DNA of 64,000 nt from NCBI RefSeq assembly GCF_900104745.1, contig NZ_LT629732.1, positions 5,505,981 through 5,569,980 on the forward strand. The letters run 5' to 3'. This document shows positions 40,296 through 48,873 of this stretch, in pieces (the first letter of the stretch is position 1; every line of letters begins with the position of its first letter). The position numbers and the translations under genes are program-made. The notes beneath the pieces are model-generated. The model had not been told where the DNA came from and ran no database searches. It saw only the letters and a list, made by a program, of their open reading frames with translations. This DNA is from Actinopolymorpha singaporensis. GTDB lineage: Bacteria > Actinomycetota > Actinomycetes > Propionibacteriales > Actinopolymorphaceae.

Positions 40296-41783
40296 TCAGT
40301 CGTGCGGGTCGTTGGCGCGCAGCCGCAGCGCCGTCATGGCCGCCGACCGCCCGGTCTCGCTCAACAGGTGAACGCCCTTGCCCGCGGCGACCACGAGGGG
40401 GAGGCGACCCGCGGCGATCTCCGCCACGTAGCCCGCCCCGTCAGTGCTGACGGACTCCTCGAAGTCGTCGGCGTCGTCTGCGTCACTGACGTCATCCGCG
40501 TGATCGAACTCGGACCCGTTCTGGATGGTGCCCCCGCAGTCCGGACAGATCTCGTCCTCCGCGGCGTCCCCCTCCAGCTCGCCTGCCCAGCCCTCCGGGT
40601 CGTACGCCACGAACCCGAACATCGCCCCGCGCCGTAGCCAGATCCAGATCGCGGCCTGGGTCAGCCGCCAGTGGACCGGTTCGCCCTCGGGGGTGCGGAA
40701 CATCGGCGAGACCATCTCGTGGGCGGCCGCCGCCATCTGTACCCAGTACGTCGGCTTGGTCAGCAGCATCGCCGCGGCGACCTCGTTCACCGCCTGGTCG
40801 TACGGCGAATCGCCCAGCCAGGCCCGGGCCGCGAGCTCCCACAGCTTGACCGGCTCCTCCAGCACGGCCCGCCCCCGGGCCGACAGGCGGAGAACACCCT
40901 GCCGCTTGGCGACCAGCTTGTGGTGGCGGAGCAGCAGGTGCAGGTCACGTAGCTGCGGCAGGTCCAGCTCACGGCTCACCCGGCCGGGTTTGGGCTTCCA
41001 ACCGAACAGCGCGTCGGCCTCGCGCGCGATCTCCGGCGGGAGATAGCCGCGCTGGGTGAGGCGCACGCCGTCACCGATCCGGGCGAGCAGCCACACCAGC
41101 GGCTCGGGCTCGGCGGCGGGTACCGTCACCGGACGGTGGATCAGCGGCTCGACCAGGCCGAGGACGCGACCGCGAATCTGTGGGCCCGCGTCGATCCAGG
41201 TCTGCCGGCGGTCCTTGTGGATGACGTCGAGGGGGCGCTCGCCGTGGAAGTACCGCGACGGCGTGGTGAGCCAGCGTTCGGTCAGCGCCTGCTGCCTGCG
41301 CCGCCAGCCGGGACGGCCGGGTTCGTACTCACCTGCGACGATGGCCGTCTCCAGCACCCGTTGCAGTTCGTCGTAGGCGCTCGCCTCGGCGCTGCTGACG
41401 CTGCGGCGCCAGGTGAGCAGATCGGTGTCGGGTGGATTGGTGCCGGTGCGTTCGATCGCGGCGTTGGCCGCCTCGATCCCCTCCTCGCGCGACCGCGCGT
41501 ACGCCCCGAACACCTGCTTCGTCTCTTCGGAGCGGGCGAGCCCGGCGAGGGTCGGCCGCCACGCGAGCTCCAGGAGCTGGGCGGCTGCCTCAGCGACTCG
41601 TGGCCACTCGTGCGGGGGCATCCCCCACGTGACCGGAAGCAGGATCCAGAGGAACCGCTGGATCTCGATCTGGCCGACCTCGCTGAAGTCCCGAAGGTCG
41701 CCCACCAGGAGGTCGACAACGTTGCGGGCGTCCTCGACGAGGTCCTCGGGCATCCGCGCCAACAGCATGTCGTGGCGACCCAT
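40296..41783 (-). CDS. Conserved actinobacterial protein of unknown function
   Basis: A 495-residue soluble protein. The region around residues 235-330 (GDGVRLTQRGYLPPEIAREADALFGW ... LHLLLRHHKLVAKRQGVLRLSARGRAVL) resembles a wHTH-like stretch found C-terminal to pRiA4b ORF-3 domains in actinobacteria, though the ORF-3 domain itself is not seen. A single ICPDCGG motif near residue 420 lacks a second Cys pair. An acidic DDVSDADDADDFEESV run follows. The ATG at 41783 has GGAGAGGG about 10 nt upstream; the frame is open to 42020. It is divergent from the GntR gene. No function can be assigned. Confidence 0.75.
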   Translation of the reverse strand: MGRHDMLLARMPEDLVEDARNVVDLLVGDLRDFSEVGQIEIQRFLWILLPVTWGMPPHEWPRVAEAAAQLLELAWRPTLAGLARSEETKQVFGAYARSREEGIEAANAAIERTGTNPPDTDLLTWRRSVSSAEASAYDELQRVLETAIVAGEYEPGRPGWRRRQQALTERWLTTPSRYFHGERPLDVIHKDRRQTWIDAGPQIRGRVLGLVEPLIHRPVTVPAAEPEPLVWLLARIGDGVRLTQRGYLPPEIAREADALFGWKPKPGRVSRELDLPQLRDLHLLLRHHKLVAKRQGVLRLSARGRAVLEEPVKLWELAARAWLGDSPYDQAVNEVAAAMLLTKPTYWVQMAAAAHEMVSPMFRTPEGEPVHWRLTQAAIWIWLRRGAMFGFVAYDPEGWAGELEGDAAEDEICPDCGGTIQNGSEFDHADDVSDADDADDFEESVSTDGAGYVAEIAAGRLPLVVAAGKGVHLLSETGRSAAMTALRLRANDPHD

Positions 41784-41890
41784 CCGGCAACACCCTCTCC
41801 AGCTGGTGATCACTGGCGTCTCCAGGATCACACAAGGCGCCGATCGAAGACGAGACGATCTCGAGCGGCTCCTCAGGTCGATACTGGACC

Positions 41891-42757
41891 ATGTCGCGGA
41901 CCCGTCACGAGATCGACCCGAGCACGTTGACGACCGGCGCCCTGTCAGCCGGCCGACCCAAGGGCCACCAGTTGCGCAAGATACTGGAGGACCTGGCCGG
42001 ACGCTTGCCGCCGGGCGCACTACTGCCGTCCGAACGCGTCCTCGCCGACCACTTCGAGATCTCCAGAACGACCGTACGCCAGGAAATCCAGCGGCTGGTC
42101 ACCGACGGTGTTCTGCTCCGGCGGCACGGGCACGGGACCGTCGTCGCCGAACCCCGGCCGGCGCACACCGACCTGCTCACGTCGTTCAGCCGGGACATGC
42201 GCGCCCGCGGACTCTCCCCCGGCTCCCGGGTGCTGTCCACGTCGGTGGAGCCGTCCGGCCCACGGATCGCCGCGCGGCTGGAGGTCGAGCCTGGCTCCCC
42301 CGTTCTGCACCTCGTACGACTGCGGACCGCCGACGGGGATCCCATGGCCCGGGAGAGTACGGACGTGTCCCTCGCCAGGTTTCCCGGCCTGGACGAGGTG
42401 GCATGGGAGCAGCAGTCGTTGTTCGACACGCTGCAGGAGAGGTTCGGCGTACGACCGGCGACAAGTGAGGCTCGCATCTGCGCGGTACTACCGGAGCCGT
42501 ACGACGCCGAACTGCTCGAGATCGGCTCCGGCCAGCCGTGCCTGCTGATCGAGGCGGTGACCCGTGACGGCGCCGGCCACGTGCTGGAGGCCGAACGCTC
42601 CGTCTACCGCGGTGACAGGTACGACGTCCTGGCCCGGGCCAGGCGCGCCGGCGACCACCACTCCGACGGCCACGACTACGGCTACGGCTACGGCTACGGC
42701 TACGGCTACGACGAGCGCTGCGACGACCCGGCGGACTGGAACGGCCGCACTGTGTGA
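41891..42757 (+). CDS. GntR/HutC-family regulator with UTRA domain
   Basis: A 288-residue regulator. The GntR winged HTH is at about residues 28-90 (LPPGALLPSERVLADHFEIS then RTTVRQEIQRLVTDG) and the UTRA ligand-binding domain at about 100-245 (RDMRARGLSPGSRVLS, LVRLRTADGDPMARE). DasR, NagR and other sugar-sensing regulators share this layout, but residues do not identify the ligand. The C-terminus carries a (Tyr-Gly) run encoded by five perfect copies of a hexanucleotide. It stands next to an unknown gene, not beside the amino-sugar operon, so a link to that operon is speculative. Confidence 0.88.
   Translation: MSRTRHEIDPSTLTTGALSAGRPKGHQLRKILEDLAGRLPPGALLPSERVLADHFEISRTTVRQEIQRLVTDGVLLRRHGHGTVVAEPRPAHTDLLTSFSRDMRARGLSPGSRVLSTSVEPSGPRIAARLEVEPGSPVLHLVRLRTADGDPMARESTDVSLARFPGLDEVAWEQQSLFDTLQERFGVRPATSEARICAVLPEPYDAELLEIGSGQPCLLIEAVTRDGAGHVLEAERSVYRGDRYDVLARARRAGDHHSDGHDYGYGYGYGYGYDERCDDPADWNGRTV
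42680..42709 (+). repeat. Hexanucleotide GGCTAC x5 in the GntR gene
   Basis: Five perfect copies of GGCTAC (plus a GACTAC before them) encode a YGYGYGYGYG run near the C-terminus. Copy-number change would keep the frame. Confidence 0.95.
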
Positions 42758-42777
42758 CAGAAAGCAACATGAACATA

Positions 42778-42789
42778 TCCACCTGTGGA
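42778..42789. promoter_or_regulatory. Inverted repeat TCCACCTGTGGA after the GntR gene
   Basis: A 12-bp dyad with 5-bp arms. Each arm with its flank resembles a degenerate DnaA box (ATATCCACC and TGTGGAAAA). It lies 41 bp before the next gene and could be a regulatory site or a short terminator. Confidence 0.3.
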
Positions 42790-42829
42790 AAACACTCACC
42801 TGGGTGGTGGGAATGGCGCACTATCAGGT

Positions 42830-43276
42830 ATGGCCACTTCCAGGTCGGACCTTCGCGATCCCGCCGCGGCTCTCGCCGGCATCGCCCGGCGCCACCAGCT
42901 GCGGCCCGGCATGGTCATCATCGGACTGGTCGAGCACCCCAGCACGATCCAGCACCTGCTCGACACGACCGTTCTCTACGACGCCGCACAGGCGCCGGAG
43001 CAGGCCCGCCACTGCGGCGTCCTGATCCAGCGGGCGGCGGAGCGGTTGTTCGGGCCGCGGCTCATCCTCGGCCAGCCGCGACATACCTTCCTGACCGTCG
43101 TCGTACGCCGTGGGCCGCTGGTCGTCACCAACGAGGACCAGCGGTGGTTCGACGGCTGGCGTGAGGCCGAGCATCGGCTGCCGGTGCTGGACGGGACGCT
43201 GGTGCTGTTGACCGACCAGGGCTGGATGTGCGCCGACAACAAGCGCGTCGGATTCCTGCCCGCGTTGGTGGCCTGA
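42830..43276 (+). CDS. Small conserved hypothetical protein
   Basis: A 148-residue soluble protein, MATSRSDLRDPAAALAGIA onward. It holds no recognised motif. Alternating hydrophobic strands (GMVIIGLVEH, HTFLTVVVRRGPLVVTNEDQ, LVLLTDQGWM) suggest an alpha/beta fold. The frame is open from ATG 42785, but the ATG at 42830 follows better. It is on the same strand as the GntR gene after a 72-nt gap and may be co-transcribed. Function is unknown. Confidence 0.65.
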   Translation: MATSRSDLRDPAAALAGIARRHQLRPGMVIIGLVEHPSTIQHLLDTTVLYDAAQAPEQARHCGVLIQRAAERLFGPRLILGQPRHTFLTVVVRRGPLVVTNEDQRWFDGWREAEHRLPVLDGTLVLLTDQGWMCADNKRVGFLPALVA

Positions 43277-43404
43277 GCTCGGTACGCCGGGGAGACTCGG
43301 CACGCTGAGGAGACTTGAGCCCGGCTTCCATCATGTGACCGATGGCCTGCGGTCGACCGCGCGAGGCTTTATGCTCGCGATCGGTTTGGTCGGAGGAGTA
43401 CGTC

Positions 43405-44253
43405 ATGCCCGCACGGTTCAACGCGCCGCCCAACTGGCCGGTCCCGTCAGGCTGGACTCCGCCTCCCCACTGGAGGCCGGACCCCGCGTGGGGGCCACCG
43501 CCCTACGGCTGGCAGGTGTGGGTCGAGGAGTCGCCGCCGCGCTCGGCGTGCCGACGCCGCCAGGTGCTGGTCGCGTTCGGGGTGGTCGTCGGCCTGGGCA
43601 GCATGGTCGGCTACGTCCATGCGTTCTCCGCACCCGAGCCAGAACCCGCGACGACGTTCACCACCAACACCGAGGACGCGCGGAATCCGGCCGCCGAGCC
43701 TCCGGCGCCCGCCTCCCGCGAGGGGGTCCGGCCCACGGGCCGCGGCACAGAGGTGGACGTCTCCCGCCGGGACCCGCCGCCCTACACCGTCTCTCCGCCG
43801 GACGTGGACACCCCGCCGTCGACCCGGGCACCGCGGCCGCCGGCCCCACAGGGAAGGCGATCCGGCCAACCGGATGCGCCGAACGTGTCCCCGGGGGTGA
43901 CTCCCCCGCCCGACGCGGCGGACGGGCGGCGCAAGCCCTCCTCCGGCAAGCTCCCGCCGAACACGCCAGGTCCGCGCACCCGGCCCGGCCCCGAGGCGAA
44001 CGAGCACCCGCACCAGCTGGGCGACGGCCGTGGCCCGGGCGACCGGCAGGGAGACCGGAACAGGCGACCGCCCGGCGGCCATGACCACTCCGACCACTCG
44101 CGGCCGCGTCCTCGCTTCGAGCAGCCCGTGGAAGTACTCCAGCGCACCAGGCCCGCGTCACCGACCACACCGGCACCCACCACACCGGCACCCACCACAC
44201 CGCCGCTTCCCGGCACGGCTGCCGGCAGTCGTGGCCTGGATCACGCCTCATGA
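43405..44253 (+). CDS. Single-pass membrane protein with Trp/Pro N-terminus and long Pro-rich outer region
   Basis: A 282-residue protein. Residues 5-40 are a W/P motif block (NAPPNWPVPSGWTPPPHW, PDPAWGPPPYGW), seen at the cytoplasmic side of many actinobacterial membrane proteins. A basic CRRRQ and one transmembrane helix (about 53-75, VLVAFGVVVGLGSMVGYVHA) follow, then about 200 residues of Pro/Arg/Asp-rich disordered sequence ending in TTPAPTTPAPTTPP repeats. It is probably anchored with the Pro-rich part outside. GGAGGAG lies 7 nt before the ATG at 43405. The stop overlaps the acetyltransferase ATG (ATGA). Function is unknown. Confidence 0.75.
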   Translation: MPARFNAPPNWPVPSGWTPPPHWRPDPAWGPPPYGWQVWVEESPPRSACRRRQVLVAFGVVVGLGSMVGYVHAFSAPEPEPATTFTTNTEDARNPAAEPPAPASREGVRPTGRGTEVDVSRRDPPPYTVSPPDVDTPPSTRAPRPPAPQGRRSGQPDAPNVSPGVTPPPDAADGRRKPSSGKLPPNTPGPRTRPGPEANEHPHQLGDGRGPGDRQGDRNRRPPGGHDHSDHSRPRPRFEQPVEVLQRTRPASPTTPAPTTPAPTTPPLPGTAAGSRGLDHAS

Positions 44254-45074
44254 CGGCCGGCTCCGGCGCACCGCCGCCCGGGAACGACGTTGCCGGTGAG
44301 TGGACACGGGACCGGATCCTGGCCACCGCCGCGGACTGGGTGTGGGTGCCCGACGACGCCACCGAAGTCCGCACCGACGACTACCACCTGATCGCCTACC
44401 CCGAATGGTTCTCCTCCGGCACGCAGGTCGCCTGGTGCCGGTCGGAGCGTCCCGCCGACACGCTCGTCCGCGAGGTCGCCGGCCAGGTACGCCGGTGGGG
44501 CCGGGACCAGGTGAGCTGGTGGCTGTCCTCCGCCAGCCGGCCCGCCGACCTCGAGTCCTGGCTGCGTACCGCCGGTGCGGCGCTCAGCGAAACCGTGGAA
44601 GTCCTCGCGTACGACCTGACCGGCCCGCTCCCCGACGTCGGCACGGTCGACGTCCGGTGCGTGCCCGTCGACGACGCCCGGACCCTTGCCGACGCGCACC
44701 TCGTGGCGCAGGAGGTGTGGGGCGGAGGCCAGCCGCCGTCGGAACAGGTGGAGCGCGAGCTCGCCGGGTGCGCGCTGCCGATCGCCGAGCGCGGGGAGTT
44801 CCGGGTCGTGGCGTACGTCGGGAACGAGCCCGCCGCCACGGGCGGCTGCACCCTCGCCGGCGGCGTGGCCCGGTTGTGGGGTGCCGCGACCCGCCCCGCG
44901 CTGCGTGGCGGCGGAGCCTACCGCGCCGTCCTGCTGACCAGGCTGGCCATCGCCCGCGACCACGGCGCGACCCTTGGTCTGGTGAAGGGACGGGTCGCGA
45001 CGTCGGGTCCGATCCTGCGCCGCGCCGGCTTCACCGCGTACGGACGCGAACGCAGGTACCTCCTGCCGGTGTGA
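44250..45074 (+). CDS. GNAT-family N-acetyltransferase
   Basis: A 274-residue protein whose C-terminal half (about 155-270) follows the GNAT fold: FRVVAYVGNEPAATGGCTLAGGVARLWGAATRPALRGGGAYRAVLLTRLAIARDHGATLGLV. The R/Q-x-x-G-x-G/A acetyl-CoA loop appears as RPALRGGGAYR. The N-terminal half may be a degenerate second GNAT domain. It is translationally coupled to the Pro-rich membrane protein gene. The substrate is unknown. It converges with dinB, only 9 nt downstream. Confidence 0.75.
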   Translation: MTAGSGAPPPGNDVAGEWTRDRILATAADWVWVPDDATEVRTDDYHLIAYPEWFSSGTQVAWCRSERPADTLVREVAGQVRRWGRDQVSWWLSSASRPADLESWLRTAGAALSETVEVLAYDLTGPLPDVGTVDVRCVPVDDARTLADAHLVAQEVWGGGQPPSEQVERELAGCALPIAERGEFRVVAYVGNEPAATGGCTLAGGVARLWGAATRPALRGGGAYRAVLLTRLAIARDHGATLGLVKGRVATSGPILRRAGFTAYGRERRYLLPV

Positions 45075-45083
45075 GCCGCGGGG

Positions 45084-46151
45084 TCAGGTCTCCGCCTCCT
45101 CGGCGAACTCCGCCCGCACCCCCAGCAGGCGGACCGGTCGCTCACCGCCGCGCCGGTCCGTCCGCTCCTCCACCGAGAACCTGTCCAGCGCCGCCAGCGC
45201 GCCCGCCTCGATCGCGGCCGGGTCGCTGGTCGGTGCCGGCAACCGCACGCTGCGGGTCAGCGTCACGAACGGCGCGAAGCGCACCTTGATCCCCACCCGC
45301 GCCGCCGGCCTGCCCTCCAACCGGACGTCCTGCGCCACCCGCGCGGCGAGCAGGACGACCTGGGTGCGAACGGCGGCCCAGTCGGTGAGGTTCTCCTGGA
45401 ACGTCGTCTCCCGGCTACGGGAACGCGGCACGTACGGCGTACCGACCACCGGCGAGCTGTCCGCGCCACGGGCGAGGCGGCGAAACCACGGGCCCATCGT
45501 CGGACCCAGCCGGTCCGCGAGCAGACGCGGGTCGGCGGCCGCGAGGCCGCGGACGGTGTCGATCCCGAGGTCGGCGAGCTTGCGTGCGGTCTTCGACCCG
45601 ATTCCCCACAACGCGTCGGTGCGCAACTCCCCCATCACCGTCCACCAGTTGTCCTCGGTGAGCCGGAACACTCCGGCCGGCTTGCCGAAACCGGTGGCCA
45701 GTTTCGCCCGGAGCTTGTTGTCCCCGACGCCGACCGAGCAGTTCAGCCCGGTCCGTTCCCGTACCGCATCCTGAATCTCGCGGGCCACCGACTCCGGGTC
45801 GTCGGTGTGCACTTCCAGGAAGGCCTCGTCCCAGCCCATCACCTCGACGACCGCGGGAAACTCCCGCAGGGTGTCCATCACCCGCGCCGACGCCTCCTCG
45901 TACGCCGGGTGGTCGGCGGCCAGAAAAACCGCGTCGGGGCACCGCTTCGCCGCGGTCCGCAGCGGCATCCCCGACCGCACCCCGAACTCGCGGGCCTCGT
46001 ACGACGCGGTGGCCACCACCCCACGCTGGGTCGGGTCGCCGGAACCACCGACCACCACCGGCCGGCCGGCGAGTTCAGGGCGGCGAAGCACCTCGACGGC
46101 GGCGAGGAACTGGTCGAGGTCGACGTGCAGGACCCAGCGGCGGGTGTCCAC
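45084..46151 (-). CDS. dinB: DNA polymerase IV (Y-family translesion polymerase)
   Basis: A 355-residue error-prone polymerase. HVDLDQFLAAVE holds the first catalytic Asp (D11), SYEAREFGVRSGMP is the palm/finger signature, and D106-E107 in VMGWDEAFLEV are the metal ligands. The usual SxDE reads GWDE, as in the DinB2/DinP subgroup of actinobacteria. A helix-hairpin-helix (GIGSKTARKLADLGIDTVRGL) and little-finger domain follow. No C-terminal beta-clamp motif of the QLPLF type is visible. The GTG start at 46151 has GGAG close upstream; the frame is open further. No SOS box was found in front. The Bcr exporter gene precedes it by 29 nt. Confidence 0.92.
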   Translation of the reverse strand: MDTRRWVLHVDLDQFLAAVEVLRRPELAGRPVVVGGSGDPTQRGVVATASYEAREFGVRSGMPLRTAAKRCPDAVFLAADHPAYEEASARVMDTLREFPAVVEVMGWDEAFLEVHTDDPESVAREIQDAVRERTGLNCSVGVGDNKLRAKLATGFGKPAGVFRLTEDNWWTVMGELRTDALWGIGSKTARKLADLGIDTVRGLAAADPRLLADRLGPTMGPWFRRLARGADSSPVVGTPYVPRSRSRETTFQENLTDWAAVRTQVVLLAARVAQDVRLEGRPAARVGIKVRFAPFVTLTRSVRLPAPTSDPAAIEAGALAALDRFSVEERTDRRGGERPVRLLGVRAEFAEEAET

Positions 46152-46180
46152 GAACTCCAGTCTGCCCGGCCGGGCGACGG

Positions 46181-47488
46181 TCAGTGCGGGAGCGGCGCGG
46201 TCTGCTCGCGCTCCACGGTCGTGGCGATTCCCTCGTCGACGACTGTCGCGCCGTCGGTGCGTGCACCGCCGGATCCGCGCGTGCGGGGCTCGGACGGTGC
46301 GAGGACGAGCGCGATCGCGAGTACGCCGACAATCCCGGCCGCGATCACCCCGGCCATCGGGACCGCGGTGTGCGAACCGAGCGATCCGATGAACGGGCCG
46401 GCGGCCGCACCCACGACGAACTGGGTCATCCCGACCATGGCGGCGGCCGTGCCCGCCGAGTCCGGGTGCCGGTTCAGTGCCAGCGCACCGGCGTTCGGCA
46501 GCACCAGGCCGATACTGGTCATCAGCACAAACAACGGCACCGCGAGCCCGGCCAGGCCGAACGCTCCGGTCGTGGCGGTGAACACCAGCGCCAGCGCCGC
46601 GACGACGCTGAGCCACAGCGCCCGCCGCAGGATCTGGAACGGCGGGATGCGCAGCACCAGCCGGGCGTTCCACTGGCTGGCGGCGACCATGCCGACGGAG
46701 TTCATGCCGAACAGCAGGCCGTACGTCTGCGGGGACACCCCGTGCACCACCTGGTAGGCGAACGGCGAGCCGGACACGTAGCCGAAGATGGCGAGGAAGC
46801 CGAACGCCGACATCCCGGCGTACCCGACGTAACGCCGGTCGCGCAGCAGCCTGCGGTAGGTGCGCAGCGTGCCCACGACCCCGCCCGAGCGCCGGCGTTC
46901 GACGGTCAGCGTCTCGCGTACGAAGAGGGCGACCACGCCGGTCATCACCAGCCCGAACCCCGCCAGCAGCCAGAACAGCCCCCGCCAGCCGGTGAGGCCG
47001 AGCAGCTGACCGCCCAGGGTCGGCGCGATCACCGGCGCCACCCCCATCACCAGCATCAGCCGGCTCAGGATGCTGGCGACCATCGGGCCGTCCACGAGGT
47101 CACGCACCAGCGCCTGGGCCAGCACCGCACCGGCTGAGCCGGCCAGGCCCTGCAGGAAGCGGCCGACTGCCAGCGCCTCCACCGAGGGCGCGAGCGCGCA
47201 GAGCACCGAGGCGACGGCGTACCCCGCCATCCCGAACAGCAGCGGCCGGCGGCGGCCGATCGCGTCCGACAGTGGGCCGATCAACGCCTGGCCGATCGCC
47301 AGGCCCACCAGGCAGGCGGTGAGGGTGAGCTGCACCAGCGGCTCGGTGGTGTGCAGGGAGCGGGCGAGCTCGGGGAACGCGGGGAGGTACAGGTCGATCG
47401 ACATCGGGCCGATCGCGGTGATCGAGCCGAGGAGCAGGACCAGCAGAGGCATCCGGGGCACGCCGGCATTGCCGGCGGAGGTACGCAC
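46181..47488 (-). CDS. Bcr/CflA-type drug-resistance MFS exporter
   Basis: A 435-residue 12-helix transporter. DHA1/Bcr marks are IGPMSIDLYLPAFPELARSL, QALIGPLSDAIGRRRPLL (motif A) and GVAPVIAPTLGGQLL (motif C). It should export drugs, sulfonamide-like compounds or dipeptides using proton motive force. The GTG at 47488 has GGAG 8 nt upstream. The C-terminal 35 residues are a polar tail. The same-strand dinB follows closely and could be co-transcribed. Confidence 0.9.
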   Translation of the reverse strand: MRTSAGNAGVPRMPLLVLLLGSITAIGPMSIDLYLPAFPELARSLHTTEPLVQLTLTACLVGLAIGQALIGPLSDAIGRRRPLLFGMAGYAVASVLCALAPSVEALAVGRFLQGLAGSAGAVLAQALVRDLVDGPMVASILSRLMLVMGVAPVIAPTLGGQLLGLTGWRGLFWLLAGFGLVMTGVVALFVRETLTVERRRSGGVVGTLRTYRRLLRDRRYVGYAGMSAFGFLAIFGYVSGSPFAYQVVHGVSPQTYGLLFGMNSVGMVAASQWNARLVLRIPPFQILRRALWLSVVAALALVFTATTGAFGLAGLAVPLFVLMTSIGLVLPNAGALALNRHPDSAGTAAAMVGMTQFVVGAAAGPFIGSLGSHTAVPMAGVIAAGIVGVLAIALVLAPSEPRTRGSGGARTDGATVVDEGIATTVEREQTAPLPH

Positions 47489-47873
47489 AGTGGACTCCGA
47501 AGCAGTTCGTGGGTGGTACGGGCGAGCGGGTGTACGCGGGCCGAGCGTCCGGTCACGGCACGCCGTCCGAACGATGAGCGCGGGGCGTGGTCGAAGACGA
47601 GACGATCAGCGAAGGAGAGGGAAGACGAGGCGGATCGGCCGGGCGACGCTGCCCACATCGTGCCTCAGCTACATCGATACCCTGGAGCATTCCACGTCGT
47701 CGAAGTGACTCACATCACTACCGCGTGGCTCAGGCGTGGCGGGCCGGAACTTTTCACATGGCGTTCACCGGGGTTAACTCCGGGCGCTGACTTCCCGGCG
47801 ATCCGGAAGGTTGCAGGCCGCCGCCCGCCGTCGGCGACTTTCGTCTGCACGGGTCTGGGTGAGCCGGCGTGTG
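47489..47873. other. Intergenic region between NAD(P)-binding and Bcr exporter genes
   Basis: A 385-nt gap upstream of the exporter. It holds a 17-bp motif (47591-47607) that recurs at 41844-41860 and a GGGGTTAACTCC dyad near 47770. No gene, RNA or clear promoter is recognised. Confidence 0.5.
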
Positions 47874-48548
47874 TCAGCCCTCTCGGGCCACCCGCGCCAC
47901 CGCGTCCTCGATCGGCTCCTCACCGCCGACGAGTTCGAGCACCATGCCGGCGGTCGCCGGGGTGTCCAGCAGGGCGGCGAGAACGGCAGCCACGTCGTCG
48001 CGACTGACCGACCCGCGGTCGACCCGCGGCGCGAGCCGGACCCGGCCGGTACCCGGGTCGTCGGTGAGGCGCCCGGGACGCAGAATCGTCCAGTCCAGAT
48101 CACGTTGGCGCAGATCCTCTTCGGCGGCGAGCTTGGCCCGGAGATAGGCGACGAACACCTCGTCCACGCCTTCGGGAGTGGCCCCGCCACGGACAGACTC
48201 CACACCCATCGACGACACCTGGAGGAACCGCCGCGTCCTGGCCTGCTCGGCCGCGGCGGCCAGCAGGACTGCCGCGCCCCGGTCGACGGTGTCCTTGCGG
48301 GCTACCCCGCTGCCTGGCCCTGCGCCCGCGCTGAACACCGCGGCGTCGGAGTCGGCCAGGAGGTCGGACACCTCGTCGACGTCGGCATGCTCGAGGTCGA
48401 GCACGGCCGGCTGAACGCCGACGGCCTCCAGGTCGGCGGCGTGAGCGGGGTTGCGGATGATCCCCACCACCTCGTCCCGGCGCCGCGCCAGCAGGGTCCC
48501 GAGGCGGATCCCGACCTTGCCGTGGGCACCAGCCAGTACGACGCGCAT
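47874..48548 (-). CDS. NAD(P)-binding (NmrA/YwnB-like) SDR-fold protein
   Basis: A 224-residue atypical short-chain dehydrogenase-like protein. VVLAGAHGKVGIRLGTLL is the glycine-rich NAD(P) loop, RFLQVSSMGVESVRGG the central strand, and YLRAKLAAEEDLRQRDLDWTILRPGRL the conserved YxxxK-like and LRPG segments. Relatives include NAD(P)H-binding isomerase-like and quinone-reductase-like proteins; the substrate is unknown. The ATG at 48548 has GGAGGAGG about 8 nt upstream. The frame is open to 49100 but that part overlaps other features and is not conserved-looking. Confidence 0.85.
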   Translation of the reverse strand: MRVVLAGAHGKVGIRLGTLLARRRDEVVGIIRNPAHAADLEAVGVQPAVLDLEHADVDEVSDLLADSDAAVFSAGAGPGSGVARKDTVDRGAAVLLAAAAEQARTRRFLQVSSMGVESVRGGATPEGVDEVFVAYLRAKLAAEEDLRQRDLDWTILRPGRLTDDPGTGRVRLAPRVDRGSVSRDDVAAVLAALLDTPATAGMVLELVGGEEPIEDAVARVAREG

Positions 48549-48648
48549 CGTCGCCGCCTCCTCCTCGTGTCGCCGTACCTGCGGGGTCGCGGTACCTGTC
48601 GCCTGTCGTCGCCGAGTTCGCATGCCCGAACTCGTACGTCTGAGCTCG

Positions 48649-48741
48649 TCACTTCTCCTGCGCGCGTAAGACGTCGGAGAGGTAGTCGAAGACCACATCG
48701 GGGTCGGCGTAGACGGTGGTGCTGGCCTGGTGGGTTCCCAT
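48649..48741 (-). pseudogene. Stump of an SRPBCC-family gene (30 codons)
   Basis: ATG at 48741 opens a 30-residue frame, MGTHQASTTVYADPDVVFDY then LSDVLRAQEK and a TGA at 48649. The pattern ASTTVxADPxxVFDYLSDV is the first strand and helix of SRPBCC/polyketide-cyclase-type proteins, which are normally 140-150 residues. The rest of the domain is missing, so this is most likely a truncated remnant. It lies between nrdJ and the NAD(P)-binding gene, where START-like partners are common. Translation as a short peptide cannot be excluded. Confidence 0.6.
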
Positions 48742-48812
48742 GGACGGCCTCCTCGGTCGGTACGACGTGCCCGCCGTCCCACCTGACCACGGCCGAGAAG
48801 TACCCGCAACCA

Positions 48813-48844
48813 GCTGTCCCCGAAACCGGAGTTTCGGGGACAGC
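48813..48844. terminator. Strong hairpin downstream of nrdJ
   Basis: Perfect 14-bp arms (48813-48826 and 48831-48844) with a CGGA loop, 29 bp beyond the nrdJ stop. Few genomic hairpins here are as strong. There is no long T tract on the nrdJ side. Confidence 0.8.
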
Positions 48845-48873
48845 GGGTTGCCACCGGTGGCTCGTGCGCGGGT

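Noticed and set aside
41844-41860. 17-bp sequence shared with 47591-47607, considered as a regulator site common to two intergenic regions
   Set aside because: A single shared 17-mer without symmetry is near what base composition allows in 64 kb, and gene contexts differ.
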